A program made the position numbers and the translations under genes. Positions 50,170-60,213 of a DNA stretch of 64,000 bases are shown one piece after another; the first letter of the stretch is position 1, and every line of letters begins with the position of its first letter. Source of the DNA: Arthrobacter sp. Leaf234 (lineage in GTDB: Bacteria > Actinomycetota > Actinomycetes > Actinomycetales > Micrococcaceae); NCBI RefSeq assembly GCF_001422665.1, contig NZ_LMLU01000009.1, positions 1 to 64,000 on the forward strand. The letters run 5' to 3'. The notes below the pieces were generated by a model. The model was not told the origin of the DNA and did no database searches. It saw only the letters and a program-made list of their open reading frames with translations.

Positions 50170-51981
50170 TCAGCGCAGGGTGGCGGATACCAGCTGCTGC
50201 GCGGCACCGATGACACGGATCTTGTCATCGCTGCCGGCCGGGGGTACGTACATCATGACCGCCTCGCCGTAGTTGACGTCGATCCCCTTGGTGCTGACGG
50301 CCTTCCCGGTGAGGGCCTGGTACACGGTCCCCTTGAGGTCGATCGTGTCACCCTCGCCCTTCGGAAGGCTGGTGTAGGTGTGGGTGAGATATCCGAAGAC
50401 CATCGCACCGCCGTCTCCGGTCAGGAGGGCATGGGTCCCGTCCTCCTCCGCGGCGTGCGTGAAGGTGATCTTGGCGGCCTTGTTGCCCGGGTCCGCGACG
50501 ACGCCGGACTGGAACTCCGTAATGGCCTCGGCGAAGGAATTCTCCTCGAATGTCTCGGCGTTGGCTCCCGAGGGCTTCGTGAGGAAATCGGCGATGGAGT
50601 CGACGGCGGCCTGCGGAGCCGTGGCGAGCGCCCCTGCAGTGTCCAGGGGCACGGACCCGGTGGCTCCGGGCGCAGGTGCCGAGGGGAAGGTGCTGCCCGG
50701 GAGCATCTGCACCGCGGACATCAGCCGGTAGTTGTCCCGGGGTGTCTCCTGCACCAGCAGGAGCGCCTGCGGCACCGGGTTGTCGTCACCCTGCGTCAGC
50801 GCCACGACGGTCCGCGGCCATTCCGTACCGGTCGGGATCATCTGGAGCAGCAGCGGTGCATCGGCGACCGGGACGGGCGCCGTCGCCTTGGCGTCCTTCG
50901 CTGCCACTGCGTAGGAGGCGGTGCGGAGCTCCAGCGCGGCTCCTGCGACACGGGGCTCCAGGCGGTCGGCATCGGATGCGGCGTCGGCGTCCGCGACGGT
51001 CGAGGCGACCGAGCCGAGGATGCGCTCCAGCTGGCTCTCGAGCACGACCGGGGGTCCACTCGCGTCACTTCCGGCCGAGGGTGCGCCGCCCTGGACGGAC
51101 GTCGGCTCGGCCGAGGCCGAGGGAGAGGCGGAGGCCGAGGCGGAGGGAGCGGCAGAAGCTGAGGGACTGCTCGACGCGCCGGACGGGGCCGACGGCGACG
51201 GCGACGTCGTCGCCACGCCAGGGGCGATCCCCAGGAACGATCCGGCGCCGACAAGGCCCGCGACGACGACGGCTGTGGGTGCGGCGGCGAACGGGGCGGC
51301 GCCCGTCACCCCGGCCAGTCCGTGGCGTCGCGCGTAGGCCCTCGTCCCCTCGACGGGCTCGCGGCCGTTGCCTCGCGAACCTCCGCTCCGGTCGGAACGC
51401 GGCGCGATGAAGAGCAGGGCGATCCCGAGCACGACGACGAGCGCACCGCCGATGATCAGGGGCAGGGCGAAGGGCGTGGATCGGTCATTGGGGCGCGTGA
51501 CGGACACCTCGGTGGGTGCAGGTGCCTCACCGTCCGCCGCGAGGAGGATCGACCAGTCACCCTCGAGGGGCTCGCTCCAGCGGTAGGTCAGAGTCCCGTC
51601 CCCGGGCTCCTCGCTGATCCACAGGTCGCTCCCGCTCGGATCGGGCACCGTCTCCTCGCCGTCGATCCGCTCGCTGGACAGGGTGTCCTCACTGACGCCG
51701 GTGACCTCCAGGTGGGCCGCCTCGCCCACCCACGCCTCGACGTCGGACGTCCTGCCGACCGCGAGCGTGAACGGACCGTCCGCGGTCACCGTCACCTCGA
51801 CGGCTCCGTCGGCACTTCCGCGTGCACCCGGCTCGATCACGGTGACCGGGGCGGCCTGCGCATCCTGCGCGACGCTCGCCGTCACGGTCTCCGCGGGTGC
51901 CCACACCGTCCGCTGCCCGATGCCCAGGAGCATCAGCAGGAGCCCTGCCACGATGATCGGAACTGCTGTCTTCACGCGCAC
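50170..51981 (-). CDS. Large membrane-anchored Ser/Ala/Pro-rich protein of unknown function
   Basis: The 603-residue protein starts with a hydrophobic segment (residues 6-22), a beta-rich external domain (40-165), a second helix (172-193), a basic cytoplasmic stretch (RSDRSGGSRGNGREP), a third hydrophobic segment (233-252), a Ser/Ala/Pro stalk (258-300) and a second external domain (305-603). The pattern suggests an envelope protein with both domains outside. Database annotations of similar proteins vary, and I do not assign a function. The GTG start at 51981 has AGG about 6 nt upstream. It is 60 bp from the thioredoxin-like gene on the same strand. Confidence 0.8.
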   Translation of the reverse strand: MRVKTAVPIIVAGLLLMLLGIGQRTVWAPAETVTASVAQDAQAAPVTVIEPGARGSADGAVEVTVTADGPFTLAVGRTSDVEAWVGEAAHLEVTGVSEDTLSSERIDGEETVPDPSGSDLWISEEPGDGTLTYRWSEPLEGDWSILLAADGEAPAPTEVSVTRPNDRSTPFALPLIIGGALVVVLGIALLFIAPRSDRSGGSRGNGREPVEGTRAYARRHGLAGVTGAAPFAAAPTAVVVAGLVGAGSFLGIAPGVATTSPSPSAPSGASSSPSASAAPSASASASPSASAEPTSVQGGAPSAGSDASGPPVVLESQLERILGSVASTVADADAASDADRLEPRVAGAALELRTASYAVAAKDAKATAPVPVADAPLLLQMIPTGTEWPRTVVALTQGDDNPVPQALLLVQETPRDNYRLMSAVQMLPGSTFPSAPAPGATGSVPLDTAGALATAPQAAVDSIADFLTKPSGANAETFEENSFAEAITEFQSGVVADPGNKAAKITFTHAAEEDGTHALLTGDGGAMVFGYLTHTYTSLPKGEGDTIDLKGTVYQALTGKAVSTKGIDVNYGEAVMMYVPPAGSDDKIRVIGAAQQLVSATLR

Positions 51982-52252
51982 TGATTGCCTATCGTCGTCC
52001 GTTACGGCGGACCACGTGGCCCCCTCCGCTCTGGCGGTCCGGCATGCAGCCCGTGACCTGCTCAGGAATGATCACCCAATGGTAACGAAGTTCTGTCCGG
52101 GTCCGCCGGGCATGTGCGGTGCCTCACCCCGGGAGATGCTCGCTCGGCCCGGCTGCGGTGCCCGCGTCAAGCACCTCCGCGGCGATGCCCGACTGTTAGG
52201 GTTTCGCTAGACCGCGGTGGAGGCACCGCTCACGTGAAAGCAGAGCTCTTCG

Positions 52253-53572
52253 TTGACAGACCACCAGGACGTCCCACTCGATCAGCCGCTTCCCCGGCCC
52301 GAGTCCGTCGCCACCGGCGTGGAGGCATCGCCCACCGCGGAGCGGCCCGCGACCCCGACCGCCCCGCCGTCCACCCTGCGATCGCTGTTCTCCCTCGCCC
52401 GCCGGTCACTGCCTTCGGCGCAACCCCGTCCGCGCTTCGAGTTCCCGCCGGAGGTCGACCGCGGTCCCGTCGCCGTCGACCCCGACGTGGCCCTGAGCGA
52501 TGAGCGGCTCAAGTTCGGCGGTGCGTATCCCCGCAGCATGCGCTCCCACCCCATCCACTTCGGCTTCATGATGAGCGTCGGCGTCGGTCTCGCCCTGCTG
52601 GCCTTCTTCATCATCACCAACGTGGGCGAGCTGCTCGTCTGGATCGGCGCCGCGCTGTTCATCGCCCTGGGGCTGGACCCGATCGTCCGCTGGCTCGAGA
52701 CGAAGCACGTCCCGCGTCCCGCAGGAATCGCGGTGGCCCTCTCGATCCTCGTGGGGATCGTCGCCGGCTTCTTCGCGCTCCTGATCCCGACGATCGTCAG
52801 CCAGACCTCACAGATCGTGGACCGCGCGCCGGGCTACGCCGACGACTTCCTCAGCTCGGAGTTCTTCACCACCCTCGACGCCCAGTTCCAGCTGCGCGAC
52901 CGCGTCAGCTCCGAGATCGACCGGTTCTTCGCGAACAGCGAAGCCGTCGGCGGGATCTTCGGTGGGGTACTGGGCGTCGGGTCGGTCATCCTCAACGGAC
53001 TCTTCGGCACCCTCGTGGTCCTCGTCCTCGCGCTCTACTTCCTCGCCTCGCTGCCGGGGATGAAGAAATGGGCGTACCGCCTGGCTCCGAGGTCGCGCAG
53101 GCCGCGGGTCGAGGTGCTGTCCGAGGAGATCACGCGCAGCGTCGGCATGTACGTGATCGGACAGGCCTGCGTCGCCCTCCTCAACGGGACCTTCGCCTTC
53201 ATCGTGATGTCCATCGCGGACGTCCCCTTCTCGGTCCTCCTCGCCTTCGTCGTCGCGCTCCTGGCCTTCATCCCGCTGGTCGGCGGGACCATCGCCGCGG
53301 TCCTCGTGAGCCTGATCGCCCTGACCGTCGGCTGGCACACGGCCCTGCTGTTCGCCATCCCCTACGTCGCCTACCTCCAGTTCGAGGCCTACTTCATCTC
53401 GCCCCGCATCATGCAGCGCGCCGTCGCGGTCCCGGGTGCCGTCGCGGTCATCGCGGTCATCGCCGGCGGAAGCCTCCTGGGCGTGCTCGGCGCCCTGATC
53501 GCCATCCCCACCGCCGCGGCCGTCATGCTGCTCCTCAAGGAGGTCTTCATCGCGCGGCAGGACAGCCAGTAG
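52253..53572 (+). CDS. AI-2E family transporter (TqsA/YdiK-like permease)
   Basis: The 439-residue membrane protein has about eight helices and the family signatures NVGELLVWIGAALFIALGLDP, FGTLVVLVLALYFLASLPGM, LLAFVVALLAFIPLVGGTIAA and YFISPRIMQRAVAVPG. Members include the AI-2 exporter TqsA and Na+(Li+)/H+ antiporters, so the substrate is open. The first 90 residues are hydrophilic and Pro-rich. The TTG start at 52253 has only a weak ribosome-binding site; the divergent neighbour lies 271 bp away, a region with no gene. Confidence 0.9.
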   Translation: MTDHQDVPLDQPLPRPESVATGVEASPTAERPATPTAPPSTLRSLFSLARRSLPSAQPRPRFEFPPEVDRGPVAVDPDVALSDERLKFGGAYPRSMRSHPIHFGFMMSVGVGLALLAFFIITNVGELLVWIGAALFIALGLDPIVRWLETKHVPRPAGIAVALSILVGIVAGFFALLIPTIVSQTSQIVDRAPGYADDFLSSEFFTTLDAQFQLRDRVSSEIDRFFANSEAVGGIFGGVLGVGSVILNGLFGTLVVLVLALYFLASLPGMKKWAYRLAPRSRRPRVEVLSEEITRSVGMYVIGQACVALLNGTFAFIVMSIADVPFSVLLAFVVALLAFIPLVGGTIAAVLVSLIALTVGWHTALLFAIPYVAYLQFEAYFISPRIMQRAVAVPGAVAVIAVIAGGSLLGVLGALIAIPTAAAVMLLLKEVFIARQDSQ

Positions 53573-53609
53573 CAGCGACCGATCCGCCGGCGGGCCGGTC
53601 GGGCTCTGG

Positions 53610-54425
53610 TCAGCGGGAGGTGACGGGCGAGGGCGCGACGGCGGCCGGCCCCGTCCACCGGGCCGGCAGCGGAACGGCTACGTCCGGACGCACGACGGCG
53701 ACGATCTCGTCGAGCGCGCGGGCCGCGTACTTCTCCCCCACCCACAGGTGCTTGGCGCCGTCGATACCCGTGACGTCCGCCTGCGGTACCCGGGCGAACC
53801 GTACCGCGGCGTCCTCGGGCACGAGGTAGTCGTCGAACTCGGGGACGAGGACCTTCAGCGGCAGCCCGCTCGCGGCCCAGGTGTCGAGATCGGCGTCGCC
53901 GGCGCGGTGCAGCGGAGGGGAGAGCAGGATGGCGCCCTCGATGAGCTCGGCCACCGGATCCTGCGCCCCGTACTTGAGGCACAGCTCGGTGCCGAAGGAC
54001 CAGCCGACGAGCCAGATATGGTGCAGGCCCTCGGCGACGGCCCAGTCGACGGCGGCCTGGAGGTCGAGCCGCTCGCCGTCCCCGCCGTCGAACGCTCCGT
54101 CGCTGCAGCCCCTCGGCGAGCAGGTACCGCGGGTGTTGAACCGCAGGACGGCGATGTCCGCGAGGGCCGGGAGGCGGAAGGACGCCTTCCTGTAGACGTG
54201 CGAGTCCATGAAGCCGCCGTGCGTCGGCAGGGGGTGCAGGGTGACGAGCGTGGCCTTCGGTGCCCGGCCCCCGGCAGGAGCGGCGTACTCCCCCACCAGC
54301 GTGAGCCCGTCGGCCGTCCGCAGCTCGATGTTCCGGCGATCGGCGGGCAGGACCGTCGAGGCCCGGATCTCGATCTCCGCACCGCTCGTCGTGAAGGTGT
54401 ACTCGGGAGTGTCGCTGCTGGCCAT
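53610..54425 (-). CDS. Alpha/beta-fold hydrolase (dienelactone hydrolase-like)
   Basis: The 271-residue protein has LHPLPTHGG (64-71), FNTRGTCSPRG, the nucleophile elbow GWSFGTE with Ser143, an acidic residue in VPEFDDYLVP and a His in DGAKHLWVGEK. It resembles dienelactone hydrolase-type or peptidase-like cytoplasmic hydrolases; the substrate is unknown. Before the conserved core, an N-terminal domain of about 30 residues is present. The ATG at 54425 is leaderless (TAGACT 6 nt upstream). Its stop faces the AI-2E gene across 37 bp. Confidence 0.9.
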   Translation of the reverse strand: MASSDTPEYTFTTSGAEIEIRASTVLPADRRNIELRTADGLTLVGEYAAPAGGRAPKATLVTLHPLPTHGGFMDSHVYRKASFRLPALADIAVLRFNTRGTCSPRGCSDGAFDGGDGERLDLQAAVDWAVAEGLHHIWLVGWSFGTELCLKYGAQDPVAELIEGAILLSPPLHRAGDADLDTWAASGLPLKVLVPEFDDYLVPEDAAVRFARVPQADVTGIDGAKHLWVGEKYAARALDEIVAVVRPDVAVPLPARWTGPAAVAPSPVTSR

Positions 54426-54431
54426 CCGTCC

Positions 54432-54437
54432 AGTCTA
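54432..54437 (-). promoter_or_regulatory. -10 box (TAGACT) of a leaderless hydrolase gene
   Basis: On the minus strand TAGACT ends 6 nt before the ATG at 54425. Confidence 0.6.
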
Positions 54438-54490
54438 GGCGGGCGCGGACCGTCGCCGCCCGTCACGGATCCGGGGCCGGGGCGGGCGCC

Positions 54491-54814
54491 TCAGTACCGG
54501 AAGCTGCGCGTCTGCCAGCACCGGACGTGCCAGTGGCGGCGGTCGGCCAGGGCTGCCTCGGTCCCGAAGAACGAGTCCTCCCGCCAGACCACGAGGTGGG
54601 CGATCCCGGGCAGGATGAACGAGTTGCAGCCCGGGCACGTGTAGGTCTTCGCGGCGTTCCGCTCCGTGATCCGCCGGATGGACCAGTCGCCGTCGGGCGC
54701 CGACTCGCGCTGGGGCAGGCCCGCCCGGGCACGTTCGAGGTCCAGCTCCGGCGGGGCGGCCCACTTGGGCCGGGAGGACCCGCGCGGGCGGTTCGGTCGG
54801 TTGGAACGGGGCAC
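54491..54814 (-). CDS. Small zinc-binding-type protein (107 aa)
   Basis: The 107-residue protein begins with a basic, disordered part ([20 protein letters not shown]) and ends with a compact domain containing TCPGCNSF and HWHVRCW, probably a zinc knuckle of CxxC with His/Cys. Similar actinobacterial proteins are annotated as ATP/GTP-binding protein, but I see no P-loop. The GTG at 54814 directly follows CTGGGAGG, and AGACT lies close upstream, so it may be leaderless. It is divergent from nucS, 82 bp away. A DNA- or RNA-related role is only a guess. Confidence 0.75.
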   Translation of the reverse strand: MPRSNRPNRPRGSSRPKWAAPPELDLERARAGLPQRESAPDGDWSIRRITERNAAKTYTCPGCNSFILPGIAHLVVWREDSFFGTEAALADRRHWHVRCWQTRSFRY

Positions 54815-54883
54815 CCTCCCAGTCTGCCATCCGGACCGTACCCGCCCGCTCCGGCCCTGCGGGGGCCACGGCGCTCCGGACGG

Positions 54884-54889
54884 TAGAGT
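54884..54889 (+). promoter_or_regulatory. -10 box (TAGAGT) of leaderless nucS
   Basis: TAGAGT ends 7 nt before the GTG at 54897; no ribosome-binding site is present. Confidence 0.55.
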
Positions 54890-54896
54890 CTTCGTC

Positions 54897-55592
54897 GTGC
54901 GTCTTGTCATAGCCCGCTGCTCCGTCGACTACGTCGGCCGCCTCCGCGCCCACCTCCCCCTGGCCACGCGACTCCTCGTGGTGAAGTCCGACGGCTCCGT
55001 CCTGGTGCACTCGGACGGCGGCTCCTACAAGCCGTTGAACTGGATGAGCCCGCCCGCGACGCTGCGCGTGACGGCTCCGGACGACGCCGACCGCGCCGAG
55101 GGCATCACCGAGGTCTGGACCGTCCAGCACGGCAAGAGCGACGACAGGCTCGTCATCAGCATCCGTGAGCAGCTCCACGACTCCTCCCACGACCTCGGCG
55201 TCGATCCCGGCCTCGTCAAGGACGGCGTCGAGGCCGACCTCCAGCGCCTCCTCGCCGAGCAGATCGAACTCCTCGGTGCCGGGTTCACGCTGATCCGCCG
55301 CGAGTACATGACGGCCATCGGCCCGGTCGACATCCTCGCGCGGGATTCCGCCGGGCGGACCGTCGCCATCGAGCTCAAGCGGCGCGGCGACATCGACGGC
55401 GTCGAGCAGCTCACGCGGTACCTCGAACTGCTGAACCGGGATCCCATCATGGCGCCGGTCCGCGGCGTCTTCGCGGCCCAGCAGATCAAGCCGCAGGCCC
55501 GCGTCCTCGCCACCGACCGCGGGATCGACTGCCTCACTCTGGACTACGACGCCATGCGCGGCGTGGACGACAGCGCCTCACGCCTCTTCTAG
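54897..55592 (+). CDS. nucS: Mismatch-specific endonuclease NucS (EndoMS)
   Basis: NucS is the actinobacterial/archaeal nuclease that cuts both strands at mismatches and replaces MutSL, which these bacteria lack. The 231-residue protein has the N-terminal dimer domain ([20 protein letters not shown]) and the RecB-like C-terminal domain with catalytic Asp145 (GPVDILARD), Glu159 and Lys161 (VAIELKRRG), plus [12 protein letters not shown]. The length equals the family norm. The GTG start is leaderless. nagA follows after 87 bp with its own promoter. Confidence 0.96.
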   Translation: MRLVIARCSVDYVGRLRAHLPLATRLLVVKSDGSVLVHSDGGSYKPLNWMSPPATLRVTAPDDADRAEGITEVWTVQHGKSDDRLVISIREQLHDSSHDLGVDPGLVKDGVEADLQRLLAEQIELLGAGFTLIRREYMTAIGPVDILARDSAGRTVAIELKRRGDIDGVEQLTRYLELLNRDPIMAPVRGVFAAQQIKPQARVLATDRGIDCLTLDYDAMRGVDDSASRLF

Positions 55593-55667
55593 CCACCCGG
55601 CGGTACCCGCGCGGCTTCGCACCCGACGGAGCCTTTCCTGCCCCCGGTGCCGGGAAGGGCGACCGCC

Positions 55668-55673
55668 TAGAAT
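55668..55673 (+). promoter_or_regulatory. -10 box (TAGAAT) of leaderless nagA
   Basis: TAGAAT ends 6 nt before the ATG at 55680. Confidence 0.6.
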
Positions 55674-55679
55674 CGGACC

Positions 55680-56888
55680 ATGGCCCTTCCCCACGGAACC
55701 TCCGATGCCCTGTCCGGACGACTCGTGACCGACGCGGGGATCATCGACGACGGCGTGCTGCGCTGGGACGGCTCGCGCATCACTCGGGTGGGCCCGGCGG
55801 ACGGGCATCCTGCAGGATCGCGCCTCCCGGAGGACCACCTGATCCTCCCGGGACTCGTCGACCTGCACTGCCACGGCGCGGGCGGCGGGGACTTCACGTC
55901 GGGGTCGGCGGCGGACATCGAGGCCGCGGCCGCCCACCTGCACCGCAGTGGCTCGACGACGGTCCTGGCCAGCACGTGCGCCGCACCGCTCGACGAGCTC
56001 GAGGCCGCCTTCGCCCGCCTCGCGGATGCGGCCGAGGCCGGCCTCGTCGCCGGTATCCACGCCGAGGGCCCGTTCCTCTCGAAGGAGCGCCACGGAGCGC
56101 ACGATCCGGCCTTCCTCCTCCTGCCCACCCAGGAGGATGTCGCCCGGCTCGTCACCGCGGGGCGGGGCCGGCTGGCCTCCATGACGTACGCCCCGGAGCT
56201 GCCGGGCAGCGACGTGCTCGTCTACGAGCTGGTGATGCACGGCGTGATCCCGTCGATCGGGCACACCGACAGCTCGACCGAGGAGACCGCGGCCGCGCTG
56301 GACCTCATCAACGAGGAGCTCGCCTCGACGGGTTTCGCCGGCTTCAGCGGGAGGCCGACGGCAACCCACCTGTTCAACGCGATGCCGGGCATCCACCACC
56401 GGTCGCCCGGTCCTGTCCCGCTCCTCCTGCAGCGCGCCCGTGCAGGGGAGATCGCCGTCGAACTGATCGCGGACAACGTGCACCTGCACGCCGAGACCGT
56501 GCGGATGGCCTTCACCATCGCGGGCTGCGAGAACATCTGTCTCGTCAGCGACTCGACGTCGGCCGCCGGCCGCACCTCGGGCGCCTACCGTCTGGGTCGC
56601 AGCGAGGTGAGCGTGATCGGCGGATCAGCGGTGCTGACGGCGACGGGGGCGCTGGCCGGGGGTGCGGGCAGCCTCCTCGACGTCCTGCGCTGCACGGTGC
56701 AGGCCGGCGTGGGGCTCGTGGACGCGGTCCGCTCGGCGACGGCGGTTCCGGCGGGGGTCCTGGGTCTCGCCGACGAGGTCGGGAGCCTCCGGAGTGGCCT
56801 GCGTGCCGACGCGCTGGTGGTCACCGAGGACCTGGAACTGAAGGGCGTCCTGCGCAACGGAGCGTGGATCAGGCCGCTCGAGGTCTGA
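55680..56888 (+). CDS. nagA: N-acetylglucosamine-6-phosphate deacetylase
   Basis: NagA deacetylates N-acetylglucosamine-6-phosphate in amino-sugar catabolism or peptidoglycan recycling. The 402-residue amidohydrolase has LVDLHCHGAGGGDF (metal HxH), GIHAEGPFL with the metal Glu, SIGHTDSS, ATHLFNAMPGIHHR and the catalytic Asp in LVSDSTSAAG. No nagB or transporter gene is nearby. The start is leaderless. Confidence 0.95.
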   Translation: MALPHGTSDALSGRLVTDAGIIDDGVLRWDGSRITRVGPADGHPAGSRLPEDHLILPGLVDLHCHGAGGGDFTSGSAADIEAAAAHLHRSGSTTVLASTCAAPLDELEAAFARLADAAEAGLVAGIHAEGPFLSKERHGAHDPAFLLLPTQEDVARLVTAGRGRLASMTYAPELPGSDVLVYELVMHGVIPSIGHTDSSTEETAAALDLINEELASTGFAGFSGRPTATHLFNAMPGIHHRSPGPVPLLLQRARAGEIAVELIADNVHLHAETVRMAFTIAGCENICLVSDSTSAAGRTSGAYRLGRSEVSVIGGSAVLTATGALAGGAGSLLDVLRCTVQAGVGLVDAVRSATAVPAGVLGLADEVGSLRSGLRADALVVTEDLELKGVLRNGAWIRPLEV

Positions 56889-56936
56889 CGGTCGGGCCCT
56901 CCGCACCGCCATCGACGACGCCGGTGAGCCGCGCGG

Positions 56937-57368
56937 TCAGCGCCAGGTGCCGATACCGATGACCGGGCCGGCCTCGATCCAGGAGGAGAGGCCTGCGTAC
57001 ACGTCGTACTTCATCGCCAGATCGAAGGACTCGCCCTCGTAGGCGAGGTGCACGATGATCGCTCCGGGCTGCACGCGCACGCGCTCGGCCTCGGTGGGCG
57101 GGCGCCATCCCTCGACCTCGAGGGAGCTGCGCAGGAAGCGGAAGCGTGCCAAGGGGCTCAGCGACAGGAGGCTGAGCCACTCCAGGTGCTTGTCCGTATA
57201 ACGACAAACCCCCACCCGCCAGCCCTGGGGAGGGAGGCGGATGGAGGCGTCGAAGGTGCCGAGGGCACGGTTGAGCTGATAGCGGCGGAGGAGGAACGCG
57301 CCGATCACAAGCACGAGAAGTCCGAACAGGACCGCAAGGCAGATGAACGTCACACCCAGAGCCTCCAC
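56937..57368 (-). CDS. DUF2550 family membrane protein
   Basis: The 143-residue protein has one N-terminal transmembrane helix (about residues 5-28) and a cytoplasmic domain with RVGVCRYTDKHLEWLSLLSLSP, matching DUF2550, a family found beside the actinobacterial atp operon. Function unknown. It follows atpC by 10 bp, and its TAGGAT -10 box overlaps the atpC stop codon, so it has a probable leaderless promoter of its own in addition to atp read-through. Confidence 0.9.
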   Translation of the reverse strand: MEALGVTFICLAVLFGLLVLVIGAFLLRRYQLNRALGTFDASIRLPPQGWRVGVCRYTDKHLEWLSLLSLSPLARFRFLRSSLEVEGWRPPTEAERVRVQPGAIIVHLAYEGESFDLAMKYDVYAGLSSWIEAGPVIGIGTWR

Positions 57369-57375
57369 GCTCGGG

Positions 57376-57381
57376 ATCCTA
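57376..57381 (-). promoter_or_regulatory. -10 box (TAGGAT) on the atpC stop codon
   Basis: On the minus strand the TAG stop of atpC (57379-57381) forms the first half of TAGGAT, which ends 7 nt before the DUF2550 GTG at 57368. Confidence 0.5.
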
Positions 57382-57672
57382 GGCGGATTCCGGAGTCACC
57401 GAACCGCCGACCCTGGCGTTGTCCGCCACGATCACGACCCGGTTGGAGTCGACCGAGAAGAAGCCGCCGTCGACCCCGACCACGAGGCGCTCACCGTTGA
57501 CAGGCTCCACGGACAGTTCGCCTGCCTCGAGGATCGCCAGGATGGGTGCGTGGCCCGGCAGGATGCCGATCTGGCCGTTCGCGGTGCGGGCGTTGACCGT
57601 GCGCGCCGCGCCCGACCACACGAAGTGGTCGGCCGCGACGATTTCGACCTCGAGTTCGCCGTGTGTCGCCAT
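57379..57672 (-). CDS. atpC: ATP synthase epsilon subunit
   Basis: The 97-residue subunit of the F1 stalk couples rotation and regulates ATP hydrolysis. It has LEVEIVAADHFVWSGAARTV, QIGILPGHAPILAILEAGEL and a strand ending VDGGFFSVDSNRVVIVAD. It lacks the usual C-terminal helical hairpin and ends after the beta-sandwich, so inhibition by that hairpin is not possible. Last gene of the atp operon, 5 bp after atpD. Confidence 0.95.
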   Translation of the reverse strand: MATHGELEVEIVAADHFVWSGAARTVNARTANGQIGILPGHAPILAILEAGELSVEPVNGERLVVGVDGGFFSVDSNRVVIVADNARVGGSVTPESA

Positions 57673-57677
57673 CGGCG

Positions 57678-59174
<1,497 letters not shown>

Positions 59175-59192
59175 CTAAGTCTAGCTGTGCCA

Positions 59193-59216
59193 CCCGGCGC
59201 CCCTGCGGGGCCCGGG
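59193..59216 (-). promoter_or_regulatory. Hairpin in the atpG-atpD gap
   Basis: CCCGGCGCCCC (59193-59203) and GGGGCCCGGG (59207-59216) pair with one bulge and a 3-nt loop. It lies 12 nt after the atpG stop and has no T-run, so it is more likely an mRNA processing or stability element than a terminator. Confidence 0.5.
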
Positions 59217-59227
59217 CGGGGAGGATG

Positions 59228-60121
59228 TCAGGAGGCGTTCAGCGCGTCCGCGCCGGCCACGATCTCGGAGAGCTCCTGGGTGATCTCGGCCTGGCGTGCG
59301 GTGTTCCGCAACCGGGTGTACTTCTTGATCAGCTCGGTGGCGTTGTCACCCGCGGACTTCATCGCCCGCTGGCGGGCGGCGAGCTCGCTGGCTGCTGCCT
59401 GCAGCATCGCCGCGAAGATCCGCGATTCGATGTAGCGCGGCAGCAGTGCGTCGAGCACCTGCTCGGGCTCGGGCTCGTACTCGTAGAGGGGCAGGAGGTC
59501 GCCCTCCTGCGTGACCTGCTCGTCGACCACTTCGAGCGGGAGCAGGCGCATGACCGACGGCTCCTGCACCACCATCGAGCGGAACTTCGTGTAGACCACG
59601 TGGATCTCCTCCACGCCGCCGTCCTCGTAGTCCTCCAGGAAGGAGGACAGCAGAGCCGCTCCGACCTCCCGGGCGGTCTCGAACTCGGGAGCATCGGTGT
59701 TCCCCGTCCAGACCTTCTCGTAGCCGCGGCCGCGGAAGTCGAAGTAGGACTGCGCCTTGCGTCCGATCAGATAGGCCTTGACGTCCTTGCCTTCGCTCCG
59801 CAGTGTCTCGAACAGGCCTTCGGCCTGCTTGAGCGCACTCGCGGAGTACGAACCCGCCAGGCCGCGATCGGACGTGAGGACCAGGACTGCTGCACGCCTG
59901 ACCTCGCCGCGCTCGGTCGTGAGGGGGTGGTCGATTTCCGACTGCGACGAAACGGCCGACACGGCGCGGGTGATCGCATTGGCGTACGGCAGAGCCGCGG
60001 CGACACGCGTGCGTGCCTTGCCGATGCGAGAAGTCGCGATCAGCTCCATCGCCTTGAAGATCTTCCGCGTGGACGTCGTCGACGCGATCTTCTGGCGGTA
60101 GACCCGGATCTGGGCTCCCAT
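59228..60121 (-). CDS. atpG: ATP synthase gamma subunit
   Basis: The rotor shaft of F1: 297 residues with [20 protein letters not shown] at the N-terminus, [29 protein letters not shown] and the C-terminal [16 protein letters not shown]-type helix. A strong ribosome-binding region GGAGGAAAGGAC precedes the ATG. It is flanked on both sides by GC-rich hairpins, with atpA upstream and atpD downstream. Confidence 0.97.
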   Translation of the reverse strand: MGAQIRVYRQKIASTTSTRKIFKAMELIATSRIGKARTRVAAALPYANAITRAVSAVSSQSEIDHPLTTERGEVRRAAVLVLTSDRGLAGSYSASALKQAEGLFETLRSEGKDVKAYLIGRKAQSYFDFRGRGYEKVWTGNTDAPEFETAREVGAALLSSFLEDYEDGGVEEIHVVYTKFRSMVVQEPSVMRLLPLEVVDEQVTQEGDLLPLYEYEPEPEQVLDALLPRYIESRIFAAMLQAAASELAARQRAMKSAGDNATELIKKYTRLRNTARQAEITQELSEIVAGADALNAS

Positions 60122-60177
60122 TCTTGTCCTTTCCTCCGCTCCCCCCGAGGGAAGCGTTCAGGCCAGGGTCCTGCAGG

Positions 60178-60204
60178 CCGGGAGGGGCGGTGCCCCTCCC
60201 GGCA
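60178..60204 (-). promoter_or_regulatory. 12-bp perfect hairpin in the atpA-atpG gap
   Basis: GCCGGGAGGGGC (60178-60189) and GCCCCTCCCGGC (60193-60204) form a perfect stem with a 3-nt loop, starting 9 nt after the atpA stop. No T-run follows on the coding strand; processing or stabilisation of the upstream atpA segment is a plausible role. Confidence 0.6.
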
Positions 60205-60213
60205 GCAGATCCT

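Noticed and set aside
52080-52252. Leader peptide or small gene before the AI-2E gene
   Set aside because: No frame with a ribosome-binding site and sensible composition was found; the 271-bp region shows only weak promoter-like hexamers (TTAGGGT, TAGACC).
53573-53609. Terminator between the AI-2E gene and the convergent hydrolase
   Set aside because: CGACCG/CGGTCG arms pair only partly and no T-run follows.
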